From: Sutcliffiella horikoshii
Lineage (GTDB): Bacteria > Bacillota > Bacilli > Bacillales > Bacillaceae_I
NCBI RefSeq assembly: GCF_020524325.1
Contig: NZ_JAIVKY010000009.1
Location: forward strand, 124,001 to 188,000
Length of the DNA: 64,000 bases
Reading direction: 5' to 3'
The translations under genes were made by a program, and so were the position numbers. Positions 52,795 through 61,545 of the stretch are shown one piece after another. Under the pieces are notes generated by a model. It ran no database searches. It saw only the letters and a program-made list of their open reading frames with translations, and was not told the origin of the DNA. The first letter of the stretch is position 1; each line of letters opens with the position of its first letter.

Positions 52795-52808
52795 TATAGG
52801 TCACCGGT

Positions 52809-53240
52809 TTACCTTATACTTTCCAAAACTAAAATTTCGTCTTTAATGAACTTTTCCAACTGCCTTATGAAGTCGTCCACCTGGTTTATCTCCGTCAGAA
52901 TATAAAAGGTTGATTGCATAGCATTTGGAACCTCTAATCTATTATCTACATTAATCTCGATACCTATTATTCCTCTTCTATCATGCAGGAAGAATCTCAT
53001 GGATAAGAATGGCATATTATTGTCACTCTCAGCCCCAGTTACCCACTTGAATTCATTTTTACTAAGTTGATTCGCAAAAATATAAACTCCATTTCGCAAT
53101 TCTTCTAATTGAACATTATCTAAATAAAGGTCCATATCAACCATGCAGTTAGTTCCGGTGAGCGATACATTCACTTCAAAAAAATCAGTATCTCTCCAAA
53201 TCTTCTTCATTCTAAATCTCGGCTCTGGCAACCTCATCAC
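52809..53240 (-). CDS. Uncharacterised cytoplasmic protein
   Basis: The 143-residue product is beta-rich (FFEVNVSLTGTNCMVDMDLY, LSMRFFLHDRRGIIGIEINV) with a C-terminal helix. No family recognised. GAGGTGATG lies at the start. Confidence 0.65.
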   Translation of the reverse strand: MMRLPEPRFRMKKIWRDTDFFEVNVSLTGTNCMVDMDLYLDNVQLEELRNGVYIFANQLSKNEFKWVTGAESDNNMPFLSMRFFLHDRRGIIGIEINVDNRLEVPNAMQSTFYILTEINQVDDFIRQLEKFIKDEILVLESIR

Positions 53241-53387
53241 CTCCTAAAAGTTTCAGACCGTGTACGGCATGCTGCCCTTCTTTACTCTCTTTAATTCATC
53301 AATCTTTTGGTAATCTTTCGCATTTTCAAAACTATTAATTTGTAATATAGTAATTAGGTTATCGCTTAAATGAAAAGGAGCTAGATT

Positions 53388-54221
53388 ATGGATATTATCA
53401 TCCTATTAAAAGCAGTCATCTTAGGAATCGTCGAGGGGTTGACGGAGTTTGCTCCTGTTTCATCCACGGGACATATGATCATTGTTGACGATATGCTTCT
53501 TCAATCTGAGGAGTTTCTTGGTAAATATGTCGCTAACACATTTAAAATTGTCATACAGCTGGGCTCCATCCTTGCAGTAATCGTGATTTTCAAGGACCGG
53601 TTTATTGAATTGCTTGGGTTTAAAAAACTCCGTGGAGAATCTGTATCGCAAGGTTCCAAGCACCTTAAACTTACCCACGTTATTGTCGGTTTGATTCCCG
53701 CAGGTGTCTTGGGAGTGTTATTCGAGGATTATATTGATGAACACTTATTTTCACTGGAGACTGTTCTGATCGGGCTCGTCATTGGCGCTGTATTGATGAT
53801 CATCGCAGACATATTCGGGCCAAAAGAGCCGAATATGCAGAGTGTTGACCAAATGACCTACAAGCAGGCCTTTTCAATCGGGTTGATACAGTGTTTATCT
53901 TTATGGCCTGGATTCTCAAGATCAGGTTCCACCATCTCAGGAGGAGTTCTGCTTGGAATGAGCCATCGTGCTGCCGCAGACTTCACTTTCATTATGGCGG
54001 TGCCAATCATGGTTGGAGCAAGTGGATTATCCTTAATGAAAAATTGGCAGTATTTCAGTATGGAAGCACTACCGTTTTTCGCAGCAGGTTTTATAACCTC
54101 ATTTATTTTCGCACTAATATCCATTAAGTTCTTTTTACAATTAATCAATAAAATTAAACTCATGCCATTTGCCATTTACCGCATTGCACTGGCATTAGTA
54201 ATCTATCTCGTATATTTTTGA
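53388..54221 (+). CDS. uppP: Undecaprenyl-diphosphatase (BacA/UppP)
   Basis: The 277-residue membrane protein has the UppP motifs ILGIVEGLTEFAPVSSTGHM (E-G-x-x-E-F-x-P-V-S-S-T-G-H) and CLSLWPGFSRSGSTISGG (P-G-x-S-R-S). It recycles the lipid carrier undecaprenyl pyrophosphate for wall synthesis and gives bacitracin tolerance. AAAGGAG precedes the ATG. Bacillus commonly has several paralogues. Confidence 0.96.
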   Translation: MDIIILLKAVILGIVEGLTEFAPVSSTGHMIIVDDMLLQSEEFLGKYVANTFKIVIQLGSILAVIVIFKDRFIELLGFKKLRGESVSQGSKHLKLTHVIVGLIPAGVLGVLFEDYIDEHLFSLETVLIGLVIGAVLMIIADIFGPKEPNMQSVDQMTYKQAFSIGLIQCLSLWPGFSRSGSTISGGVLLGMSHRAAADFTFIMAVPIMVGASGLSLMKNWQYFSMEALPFFAAGFITSFIFALISIKFFLQLINKIKLMPFAIYRIALALVIYLVYF

Positions 54222-54230
54222 GTCGAGGGT

Positions 54231-54265
54231 GAGTCGAGGGGACAGGCACGGTGATCCAGTTTTTT
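54231..54265 (+). repeat. REP-like element R13
   Basis: GAGTCGAGGGGACAGGCACG followed by GTGATCCAG, ten nt after the uppP stop. Confidence 0.82.
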
Positions 54266-54304
54266 TCACAAGGCACTGCGCCTCCCTCAACCCTCACCAA
54301 ATAC

Positions 54305-54661
54305 TTAAAACTCAAACACCTGACGCAATTCGATCTGCCCTTCCCCATATCCTTGTGGGTCTGGCATCCTCATTGCCCACTTTACGGCTTCTTCCTTAGA
54401 TTCTACATCAATCAAAATGAAACCAGCAACCACATTGTTAGGTTCAGAAAATGGACCTTCTGTCACCACCCGTTCCCCTCCTGGCTCTGGAAACGAAATG
54501 CGCATTCCATTTGAACTTGGATGCAGTCCCTTAGCCATCACCCGCACGCCTGCCTCTACTAATTCTTCGTTGTATTTTGACATGGCTTCATTCAGCTCGG
54601 GGTTAGGACGGTTTCCTGTTTCGGAATTTGTTGAGGCTTTAACGATTAGCATGAATAACAT
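54305..54661 (-). CDS. YciI/DGPF-family protein
   Basis: The 118-residue protein has MLFMLIVKAST at the start, VTEGPFSEPNNVVAGFILID (the DGPF-like site) and AVKWAMRMPD. Such proteins often accompany ECF sigma factors; one lies 3.4 kb away but not adjacent. Confidence 0.88.
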   Translation of the reverse strand: MLFMLIVKASTNSETGNRPNPELNEAMSKYNEELVEAGVRVMAKGLHPSSNGMRISFPEPGGERVVTEGPFSEPNNVVAGFILIDVESKEEAVKWAMRMPDPQGYGEGQIELRQVFEF

Positions 54662-54756
54662 TTTAGTTTCCTCCTTATTAGTAACAAGTCTTAAAATTCT
54701 AACTTAAAGATATGATATAACGTCCATTGTCTGTTGGTACAGGCCTTTCATTGCAA

Positions 54757-54975
54757 TTGTCCGAAGTTTTCGCAAAGTTGACCAAAGATTTTGCATTCTT
54801 GACCAAAGTTTCGGTGAAGTTGACCGAAGATTTTCGAAATTTGACCGAACAAATTTTTTAAATTGACCGAACACCTGTTATAAGTTGTCCAAACCCCTTA
54901 TGTACTTTGACCAAACCTCTCGTTATTTCAACATATTTTGACCGAAGATCTACGAAAAGTGTCCGAAGCTAATTT
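54757..54975 (+). repeat. Degenerate ~21-bp tandem array B (TTGaCCGAAgaTTT units)
   Basis: About ten units: AATTGTCCGAAGTTTTCGCA, AAGTTGACCAAAGATTTTGC, TTCTTGACCAAAGTTTCGGT, AAGTTGACCGAAGATTTTCG and so on. Early units read in frame as QLSEVFAKLTKDFAFLTKV, matching array A (KLAEDFAFLTKV), then stop. The later part also lines up with A (CCTGTTATAAGTTGTCCAAA versus CCTGTTAAAAGTTGGCCGAA). The core recurs nearly every two helical turns. Confidence 0.85.
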
Positions 54976-55053
54976 TCAACCTTATAAACTGGCATTTTTT
55001 CATTAAAGAAGGGCCTTTACTCTACATTTTCAACAAATATAATGACCTGCATA

Positions 55054-55087
55054 GAAGGGATTGGCACGCCGATCGATTGGCACGGTT
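55054..55087 (+). repeat. REP-like element R14, degenerate
   Basis: GGGATTGGCACGCCGATCGA followed by TTGGCACGGTTC. It contains a GATCGATT centre and only partial identity to the family. Confidence 0.45.
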
Positions 55088-55096
55088 CAAAAAAAA

Positions 55097-55128
55097 ACTC
55101 CCTAACATGTACTACTCAGTTAGGGAGT
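55097..55128 (-). terminator. Intrinsic terminator after the Gly-rich gene
   Basis: ACTCCCTAAC (55097-55106) pairs with GTTAGGGAGT (55119-55128). Minus-strand T run follows. Confidence 0.88.
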
Positions 55129-55149
55129 GAAATGTTTCATTTTGATAGA

Positions 55150-55395
55150 TTAATAATATGGATACGGTGGATACGGGTAAGGCGGGTATCCGTAGTACGG
55201 ATATGGTCGTGGTGTTAAAAGCGCTCCGGCTGCTAATCCCGTTACAAACGGAAGACCGAAACCAATACCACCGAAGCCAAAGCCTGGACGGCCGAAACCT
55301 AGACCCGGACGGACACCAAAGCCAGAACCAAATCCACCTAAACCAAAGCCCGGGCGACCAATGATTCTTCTTTGATCATTATAATTAAAGTTCAC
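55150..55395 (-). CDS. Gly/Pro/Tyr-rich small protein, spore-coat-like
   Basis: The 81-residue protein is low complexity: FGLGGFGSGFGVRPGLGFGR, then RPYPYYGYPPYPYPPYPYY at the C-terminus, around one hydrophobic segment (PFVTGLAAGALL). The Tyr-Pro-rich tail is reminiscent of cross-linkable spore coat proteins, which is a guess. AGGGAG precedes the ATG. Confidence 0.72.
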   Translation of the reverse strand: MNFNYNDQRRIIGRPGFGLGGFGSGFGVRPGLGFGRPGFGFGGIGFGLPFVTGLAAGALLTPRPYPYYGYPPYPYPPYPYY

Positions 55396-55489
55396 TAGAC
55401 TACACTCCCTAAAGTTAATCCATACATCCTATTCACGGGACATGAGTCTATAAACTTGTACCCAGAAAGATGTGCGTATGCCTAAGGGA

Positions 55490-55525
55490 GGTGGGTTGAG
55501 GGGACAGGCACGGTGACCCTGTTTA
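55490..55525 (+). repeat. REP-like element R15
   Basis: GTGGGTTGAGGGGACAGGCA followed by CGGTGACCC. Confidence 0.85.
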
Positions 55526-55585
55526 CAATAAGCCACTGTGTCTTACCGCTCAATTATCACCAGTTGCTTTACTCAAACATTTTTG

Positions 55586-55978
55586 TTACCCTACCCCAAT
55601 GATTAACTTCATACGTTCTTGCTCTTCGGACTTATTTAAGTATTCGTAGAATCCCAGACGATTCCCCCAAGGATCTGGAAATGTCCCCCATTTCACTGGA
55701 ACTCCTTCTCTTGAGTGGATGTCAAAACTATCAATCTTCAATTCTTCTACTAGCCTATCTCTTTCCAGCTCAATATCAGTCACCCCTAAACGCACCGGCC
55801 CGTTCCCCTCGGTTAGAGGTCCTTCCGCAACCTGTAGCCAGCATCCTGGAATAAGCTCCCATTCTACGAATCCTTCATGCGCAATAAAATCTGGTTTCTT
55901 TTTTAGCAACGTTTCATACCACTCTTGCCCCTCAACAATACTGGAAACACGAACCTGTGTAGTCACTTCAAAAACCAT
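55586..55978 (-). CDS. VOC-superfamily protein
   Basis: The 130-residue product has IVEGQEWYETLLKKKPDFIA and KWGTFPDPWGNRLGFYEYLN, the P-D-P-x-G-N-x-x-x-F/E end of glyoxalase/bleomycin-resistance-like proteins. Substrate unknown. Confidence 0.85.
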   Translation of the reverse strand: MVFEVTTQVRVSSIVEGQEWYETLLKKKPDFIAHEGFVEWELIPGCWLQVAEGPLTEGNGPVRLGVTDIELERDRLVEELKIDSFDIHSREGVPVKWGTFPDPWGNRLGFYEYLNKSEEQERMKLIIGVG

Positions 55979-56032
55979 CCATTTCTCCCCTTTAAAAGTA
56001 AAAATATACCTTTAACTATACCATAATTTCCC

Positions 56033-56070
56033 TGGGTTGAGGGGACAGGCACGGCGACCCGTCCAGTTTT
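56033..56070 (+). repeat. REP-like element R16
   Basis: GGGTTGAGGGGACAGGCACG followed by GCGACCCGTCCAG. It ends where the membrane protein gene stops. Confidence 0.82.
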
Positions 56071-56591
56071 TATATTACCTTCTTCCATCGCCAAACCGTC
56101 GCACTGAAGATGATCAGAGACATGACCAACACAATCATTGATGAAACAAAATAACCTTCTACCAGATAATTTAATCCAAACCATTGCGGCAATAGTAACA
56201 TTGCTATAGGAATGGCCCAAGCAAAATCAACGGTAGTTTCCACAGAGTCAATGTAAGCAGTCAAAGCAGCGATTCCTGAAGTTAACGCCCAAAAAAACGC
56301 GTAAAACACCAGGACACCCTTGCTTTCTGCTTTATAAGCGAATCCAAAGCAAATTATCCAGACACCTAAATGAATGACGGTTACGAGGAGATGATCTAAA
56401 GTTGCGGGATTACCTACAAAAGAATCGAGTAAATTCAATGCTACTCCAAAGGCAATATTAAGTAGCGGCAGAACTAAACAAACAAAGATTTTGTAATTCA
56501 TTGATAGCTTCCAGTTTTTCAAAAAGGCATAGCCGACAAATAACATTAAAACACCCATTATAAGTACCGCAACAATCGTTAGAAATGACAT
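56070..56591 (-). CDS. Five- or six-helix membrane protein, unknown
   Basis: The 173-residue product is mostly hydrophobic: FLTIVAVLIMGVLMLFVGYA, then several more helices, ending WRWKKVI. GGGGG precedes the ATG. No family recognised. Confidence 0.7.
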   Translation of the reverse strand: MSFLTIVAVLIMGVLMLFVGYAFLKNWKLSMNYKIFVCLVLPLLNIAFGVALNLLDSFVGNPATLDHLLVTVIHLGVWIICFGFAYKAESKGVLVFYAFFWALTSGIAALTAYIDSVETTVDFAWAIPIAMLLLPQWFGLNYLVEGYFVSSMIVLVMSLIIFSATVWRWKKVI

Positions 56592-56696
56592 AAATATCCC
56601 CCTTTTACCTTTTTGTGTAATTTTACACTATAAGTGCAGTATTTACCATCTGTTTTTAGAGAGAAAACAGCACTCCGCCATTGTTTCCTATATTGA

Positions 56697-56805
56697 TATA
56701 CCGTGCGAAAATGGTTGAAATGTCCCGAATGCTTATCATCACTTATCCCGCAATACGAAATTTACTTTTGAACAAACGATTGTTTAAATTTTGCTATTTC
56801 AACAT
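56697..56805 (+). repeat. Dispersed repeat C, copy 2, with 22-bp palindrome
   Basis: GCGAAAATGGTTGA is identical to copy 1, and TTTGAACAAACGATTGTTTA plus AA (56767-56788) corresponds to the 22-bp palindrome of copy 1. Intervening sequence is diverged. Confidence 0.5.
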
Positions 56806-56821
56806 ATTGTATAAAAACAAA

Positions 56822-56850
56822 AAAATACCCAGAGATCTAATCTCTGAGCA
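56822..56850 (-). terminator. Probable terminator of the methyltransferase gene
   Basis: CAGAGAT (56830-56836) pairs with ATCTCTG around a 3-nt loop, with A-rich and T-rich flanks. Confidence 0.6.
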
Positions 56851-56854
56851 TTTT

Positions 56855-57496
56855 TTACTTCTTCATCCCCCTAACTGCCACTGTATGATATCCTCTTGAA
56901 TCAGGACCCCTCATAAGTGAAACGTCTTTAAATCCTGCCTTCCTCATATGCGGAATGACTTGATTTTCAGTGATATCTCTTATACTTTTCCAAGTATCAT
57001 CTTCTTTTCCGTCAGAAAAAGTAAGAACGAAAACACCATCTGGCTTTAAAACCCTGAAGATTTCTGAGATTGTCTTATCTATATCCACCCAAAAATAAAT
57101 GGTTTGGATACTGAAAATCTTGTTGAAGTTTTCATTCTGAAAGGGCAACTCATTAAGATTTGCTTGCACTAGTTTTACTCTCTTCTCCCTTATTGCCCGT
57201 TTGTTTCGGATACTTGCTGATCGAATGATTGTTGGAGAAATATCCACGCCGACTATTTCTTCTGCCAAATCTTTTTCTGAGATTAATTTGATCGCATAGC
57301 CAGCCCCGCACCCTAATTCTAGAATTCTGTCCCCTTCTTGGACATCCATTTGCTCTAATGACCAATCCGTTTCCGTCTTGTGCTGTTTTACCATTTTTTC
57401 ACCGATAAATGTACCCAATAATCCTTTTGGTGTTTTGTAATTACCATCTATAAATTCTCTCGCTTTTTTCAAGAATCTCAATACATTTCTCCTCAC
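56855..57496 (-). CDS. Class I SAM-dependent methyltransferase
   Basis: The 213-residue protein has motif I RILELGCGAGYAIKLISEKD, post-I VGVDISPTIIRSA and FNKIFSIQTIYFWVDIDKTI with FRVLKPDGVFVLTF. It is a small-molecule type methyltransferase. Substrate unknown. It follows the SnoaL-like gene by 9 nt. Confidence 0.9.
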   Translation of the reverse strand: MRRNVLRFLKKAREFIDGNYKTPKGLLGTFIGEKMVKQHKTETDWSLEQMDVQEGDRILELGCGAGYAIKLISEKDLAEEIVGVDISPTIIRSASIRNKRAIREKRVKLVQANLNELPFQNENFNKIFSIQTIYFWVDIDKTISEIFRVLKPDGVFVLTFSDGKEDDTWKSIRDITENQVIPHMRKAGFKDVSLMRGPDSRGYHTVAVRGMKK

Positions 57497-57505
57497 TTTT
57501 CCCTG

Positions 57506-57943
57506 TTACCGACTATCAAACATCCCTTTCCCCGTCTCCATATTTATTGGCAAGGAGGAATGTTCATGGGTTATCACCCAAGATTCACTTATTTTCTTCA
57601 AGCCAAATGTAAACCGATTTGTGATTTGACGAAGCTTCTCTTCCGATCTTCCACTATACGCAGCGAAAGTAACCGCACAATGAACAAATGCAAGATTCAT
57701 ATCTTCCTCAATCGTTACATCATTAATATCCACTCTCAGTATTTCACCTTCCTTCCTCATACTCTCAAACCAATTCACTACATTTTCTCTCCATAAAGAA
57801 ATACCCTTACTCTCCCATTTACCCCAGCAATCATAAATATGTACATTCTCATCATAGATAGCTAGGAATTTCTCTACATCTTTTTCATAAATGGCCTGTT
57901 TATAGATTTCCAGAACGCCATCCACATTACTAGCACCCAACAT
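57506..57943 (-). CDS. SnoaL/NTF2-like protein (DUF4440 type)
   Basis: The 145-residue protein has VDGVLEIYKQAIYEKDVEKF, IYDENVHIYDCWGKW and WVITHEHSSLPINMETGKG, the NTF2-like cone fold of ketosteroid-isomerase-like proteins. It is divergent from a sigma factor that itself carries an NTF2-like domain. Confidence 0.85.
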   Translation of the reverse strand: MLGASNVDGVLEIYKQAIYEKDVEKFLAIYDENVHIYDCWGKWESKGISLWRENVVNWFESMRKEGEILRVDINDVTIEEDMNLAFVHCAVTFAAYSGRSEEKLRQITNRFTFGLKKISESWVITHEHSSLPINMETGKGMFDSR

Positions 57944-58046
57944 AGCGTCAGCTCCTTATAAATTTTATGAAAAATTTAAAATTATCCGTATAATTATTAT
58001 ATCTTGTAACGTCTTTATACTGTAAGCACTTTAGGAGGGAACGAAT

Positions 58047-58973
58047 ATGGAACAGGCAAGTACCATTAGCAAAGGTTTTGTAGAAAACGCGCGGAAATTA
58101 AGAAATGAGTTTGAAGAAATAGTTTCTGTTTATTCAACGGATTTGTGGAATTACTGTAAATATGTCACCGGTTCTCCCTGGGATGGAGAAGATCTTTTTC
58201 AAGAGACGATGATCAAGGCTTTCGGGTTACTTCCACAGCGTTGGAGTGATATTACAGACAAGAAATACTATCTTTTTAGAGTGGCGACGAATACGTGGCT
58301 TGATCAGTGCAGAAGGCAAAAACGTGAAATAGGAACGTTAGATGAAACACCAGAAGCTAATCTTGATTTCTCTGACGCTCTAAGACTAGAAGAAATCTTG
58401 ACATCGTTGAATTCGAATTTGACCCCAAAACAAACAGCTGCGTTTCTCCTTTTGGACATTTTTCAATTTAATGCAGAAGAAATAGCCGGAATTGTCCATA
58501 GCACGCCCGGTGGGGTCTATTCAGCTGTACAACGTGCGAGAAGGAAAATAGCCTCTTTGGACTTTTCTAAATTCAAGATGGAATGGGATTCATCAGAACA
58601 AAATCCAACCATTCAGGCATACTTACAAGCCTTTAATAATGGAGATTTAGATAGTATGCTGAGACTGTTTAGTGATCAAGCACAAAACGAAGCGTTCTTC
58701 GGGTTCCAAGAGTTTTCTAAATCCGAAATGCTAAAAGGCTCGCTAAAATTTGGGTTACCCGGCCATACCGCTCAAGAATTCATTCTTTGGGATAAACCTG
58801 TCATCATCGTGCTAGCCAATGGAGAAATTCACGACATACAAATACAAGAGATTGAAAATGGAAAAATAGTAAGCCACCAAAGTTACTTTTTCAGAAAAGA
58901 GTTTATCTTAGCAGCTGCAGAAGAGCTTGGAATGAAGGCGCAATTGGATAAGCCACCTGTAAATTGGGAGTGA
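58047..58973 (+). CDS. ECF sigma factor with C-terminal SnoaL-like domain
   Basis: The 308-residue protein has sigma region 2 (GSPWDGEDLFQETMIKAFGL), region 4 (LTPKQTAAFLLLDIFQFNAE, EIAGIVHSTPGGVYSAVQRA) and an NTF2/SnoaL-like extension from residue about 195. This is the SigJ/ECF41-like layout, where the extension replaces an anti-sigma factor. AGGAGGGA precedes the ATG. Targets are unknown; none of the neighbours shows an obvious ECF promoter. Confidence 0.9.
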   Translation: MEQASTISKGFVENARKLRNEFEEIVSVYSTDLWNYCKYVTGSPWDGEDLFQETMIKAFGLLPQRWSDITDKKYYLFRVATNTWLDQCRRQKREIGTLDETPEANLDFSDALRLEEILTSLNSNLTPKQTAAFLLLDIFQFNAEEIAGIVHSTPGGVYSAVQRARRKIASLDFSKFKMEWDSSEQNPTIQAYLQAFNNGDLDSMLRLFSDQAQNEAFFGFQEFSKSEMLKGSLKFGLPGHTAQEFILWDKPVIIVLANGEIHDIQIQEIENGKIVSHQSYFFRKEFILAAAEELGMKAQLDKPPVNWE

Positions 58974-58988
58974 GTTTTGAGAGGGGAG

Positions 58989-59017
58989 AGTCGAGGGGAC
59001 AGGACGCCGCCCCATTT
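58989..59017 (+). repeat. REP-like element R17
   Basis: TCGAGGGGACAGGACGCCGC followed by CCCATT, 16 nt after the sigma factor stop; it lacks one CA of the core. Confidence 0.72.
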
Positions 59018-59049
59018 TCCCCTCTCCCTCTCCAGCTTTAATTCCCACT

Positions 59050-59610
59050 CTATAATCTTAGAACACTCACTAACTTCTTTTCGGCAAAATCCATCTTATA
59101 GATATCCGGTTTCGAGGTGCTATGCAAAAATTCCAAGTCATACCTGCTATCAAAATAGCTCATCATCAAGGTCATCACCACACCGTGAGTACCTATCACC
59201 ACTTTTCTACCCCTATAAGTATCTAGTATCTCTTCTAGTACTCGGCCGGCTCTTCTTTGGCATTCCGCATTTGATTCCGCTCCCTCTAAAGAGAAATCCG
59301 GATCCGAGAACGACTTCTCTAACAGTGGCAGCAATTCTGCATCAGGCACCCGACCTTCTCCAGAAGAGAAAACTCTCTCTTTTAAATCCTCGAATACCCT
59401 TACTTCTTGTCCTCGTTGTTCAGCTAGCTGTTGGACCGTTAACACCGAACGTAAATAAGGGCTTGAAACAACTACATCAATTTTTTCTTCTATTTACAAG
59501 CCTGTTATTCGTTCTGCGTCCAAATATCCTCTTTCCGTTAATCCTCTGCTTCTTTCGTTTCCATCCTTTGGCGAGTCACCATGCCTGACCATATAAACGA
59601 CTGTACTCAT
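59050..59610 (-). pseudogene. Histidine phosphatase family gene with in-frame TAA
   Basis: ATG 59610 (AGAAGGAC upstream) reads MSTVVYMVRHGDSPKDGNER, RSRGLTERGYLDAERITGL, then TAA at 59496-59494. The same frame goes on IEEKIDVVVSSPYLRSVLTV and VVIGTHGVVMTLMM to 59050. RHG and the second His (THG) are both present, so the product would be a normal phosphoglycerate-mutase-like phosphatase but for one stop codon. It is the last gene of a run of two methyltransferase genes. Confidence 0.85.
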
Positions 59611-59626
59611 GTGATAAGTCCTTCTC

Positions 59627-60415
59627 TTACCTGGATACAAATAATCCGGTTGCCTTTGTAATTCTAATCCCTTCATCATTTTCTTCTTTTACAGAAGATA
59701 AATAGTGAAGAAATTCCGCTAATTTTTCATCTACTATAATGCCAGAAAGGTCTGGATTCGTTGAAATCAGATAATCTACTATCGCATTTATATCTGTAAT
59801 AATTAGGTTCCCTGGAAAATCATGATAAGTTGTCGTGTTAAAATGAGTGGCTAGTTGCGCTTCTCCATTTTCTATCCCGAAAGCATCAGCAAGGTTGTTA
59901 GCTGAAGCATACTGTATATCCGAATCAAAAGCCTCCACGAGCTCTCCAAACTCCCTCATGTGATTCTTTCCTATCGTTGAACAATAAAATACGCCCCTTG
60001 GCTTCAACACACGACGAACTTCGCTTATGGCACGCTCTCTATCTGGAACGTGGTACAACATATGGTTCGCAATAATCACATCAAAACTATTATCTTCATA
60101 TAGTATTTCTTCAATATTTAAAGGACGAAACATTATATTAGGAATGCCTTCTAATCTATTTTTTGCCGCCTCCATCATCCCCAACGATAAATCAGACAAA
60201 GTTATGTCCCAATTAGCAGGAATCCTGTCTTTATTTTTATACCAAAAAGTCCCGTCCCCACAACCAACCTCTAATATCCTACTATTTGGAGGAATATCAT
60301 ACTGTTCAAAAAGCCAGAGATGCCAATCCTCCTTATTTGTACTATACAACTCATGAATATTAATTCGAGTATGTAAATTAGATGAATTCTTGTATTGCAC
60401 TTTCAAATTTTCCAT
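59627..60415 (-). CDS. Class I SAM-dependent methyltransferase
   Basis: The 262-residue protein has motif I SRILEVGCGDGTFWYKNKDR, post-I LSDLSLGMM, FDVIIANHMLYHVPDRERAI and VRRVLKPRGVFYCSTIGKNH. Intact. It stands 13 nt after the broken methyltransferase gene and 16 nt before the broken phosphatase gene. Confidence 0.9.
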   Translation of the reverse strand: MENLKVQYKNSSNLHTRINIHELYSTNKEDWHLWLFEQYDIPPNSRILEVGCGDGTFWYKNKDRIPANWDITLSDLSLGMMEAAKNRLEGIPNIMFRPLNIEEILYEDNSFDVIIANHMLYHVPDRERAISEVRRVLKPRGVFYCSTIGKNHMREFGELVEAFDSDIQYASANNLADAFGIENGEAQLATHFNTTTYHDFPGNLIITDINAIVDYLISTNPDLSGIIVDEKLAEFLHYLSSVKEENDEGIRITKATGLFVSR

Positions 60416-60428
60416 TTTACATTTCTCC

Positions 60429-60989
60429 TTAACGCTTTATCGCATCCACTATTAGTGAAGGAAACGCGAGTTTATCCCCTTGATTCCTAGGATCGAATTT
60501 CTTAGAACGAAAAATAACTCCATTCTTGCCGTCCCAATCATGAGCATGAAAGTTACCATCCTCATCGCAATATTCTATTAAGTTGACTTCAAATCCCGCA
60601 GTCTCAAACATTGACGTCAGGGTTCTATAATTGTGCACTATTCTATGACTTGCAGCAGGATGATCAAATGATCCAGGTCCCCCTACTTTCACAATGTTTT
60701 GGTATTCTTCATCTGGAAAGAACCCATCTGGAACAGCGCAACGGATATACCCCGAAGGTTTAAGATACTGATAACAAAGCTTTGCAGCCTTTACGCCTTC
60801 TTCATAGGTTAAATGCTCCCATACATGTTCTGCTAAAATAGCTCTAAGAGAACCTTTATCGAACTTGTCACTCCAAGTGCTCCCATCTATTAAATTCAGT
60901 TCGTCTTCTTATGTATGAATCCAGCCAGGATTATTGTTATATTCCCCTGCTCCGATTACCACTTTTAATTCTTTATATGTTGTTTTCAA
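60429..60989 (-). pseudogene. SAM-methyltransferase-like gene with in-frame TAA
   Basis: From TTG 60989 (GAGGTGA upstream; GTG 60998 is an alternative) the frame reads YKELKVVIGAGEYNNNPGWI, HT, then TAA, then EDELNLIDGSTWSDKFDKGS, LRAILAEHVWEHLTYEEGVK and on to DAIKR at 60429. GWIHTQEDELNL is the usual family sequence, so CAA to TAA (a single C-to-T change) explains the stop. The 3' 88 codons alone would lack the cofactor site. Confidence 0.85.
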
Positions 60990-61054
60990 TGAATTCACCT
61001 CTCGATAGTCGTAGGGTAGGAGCAGTGATCTATCTTACAATCCCCCCTGCCCCA

Positions 61055-61492
61055 TTAAGCTCGACTTTCTATACTTCTATATTTTATAAACCACTCAATA
61101 ATCAAAAATATCAAAAGCAAAATAATGATCCCAACCAAATTAACTAAAGGTAACACTAAATTCATAAAAGAGATGGATGTAACTTGATTAAATATAAAAC
61201 TGAAAACCACTATTCCTACCACTAAAACAACATTCACTAATAGAAACTTCTTAAATATGTTGCGCTCTGTTTTCCTCTTAAAAAAACAGTAAATCATCAT
61301 TCCCACAAACAGAAGAACGAACATTACTTCAAGACTTTCCGACCATCTACCTAATTGTCCAATCATTGCACTATCATCTGCAGTTAGGATACTCTTTGAC
61401 AGCCAAACCTCCGACAAACTCATTCTGTAAATAGTTAACCAAACATACCCTCCGTAAGTTAAGCCCATTAGAGCAAGATAGACATAGACCAT
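61055..61492 (-). CDS. Four-helix membrane protein, unknown
   Basis: The 145-residue product has four hydrophobic segments (YVYLALMGLTYGGYVWLTIY first) and a short basic loop KRKTERNIFKKF. No family recognised. Confidence 0.68.
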   Translation of the reverse strand: MVYVYLALMGLTYGGYVWLTIYRMSLSEVWLSKSILTADDSAMIGQLGRWSESLEVMFVLLFVGMMIYCFFKRKTERNIFKKFLLVNVVLVVGIVVFSFIFNQVTSISFMNLVLPLVNLVGIIILLLIFLIIEWFIKYRSIESRA

Positions 61493-61511
61493 GATTCACA
61501 CTCCTTCTTTG

Positions 61512-61543
61512 AGTAGAGGGGACAGGAACGCTTACCCACTTTC
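61512..61543 (+). repeat. REP-like element R18
   Basis: GTAGAGGGGACAGGAACGCT followed by TACCCACTTTC, between two minus-strand genes. Confidence 0.75.
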
Positions 61544-61545
61544 AA

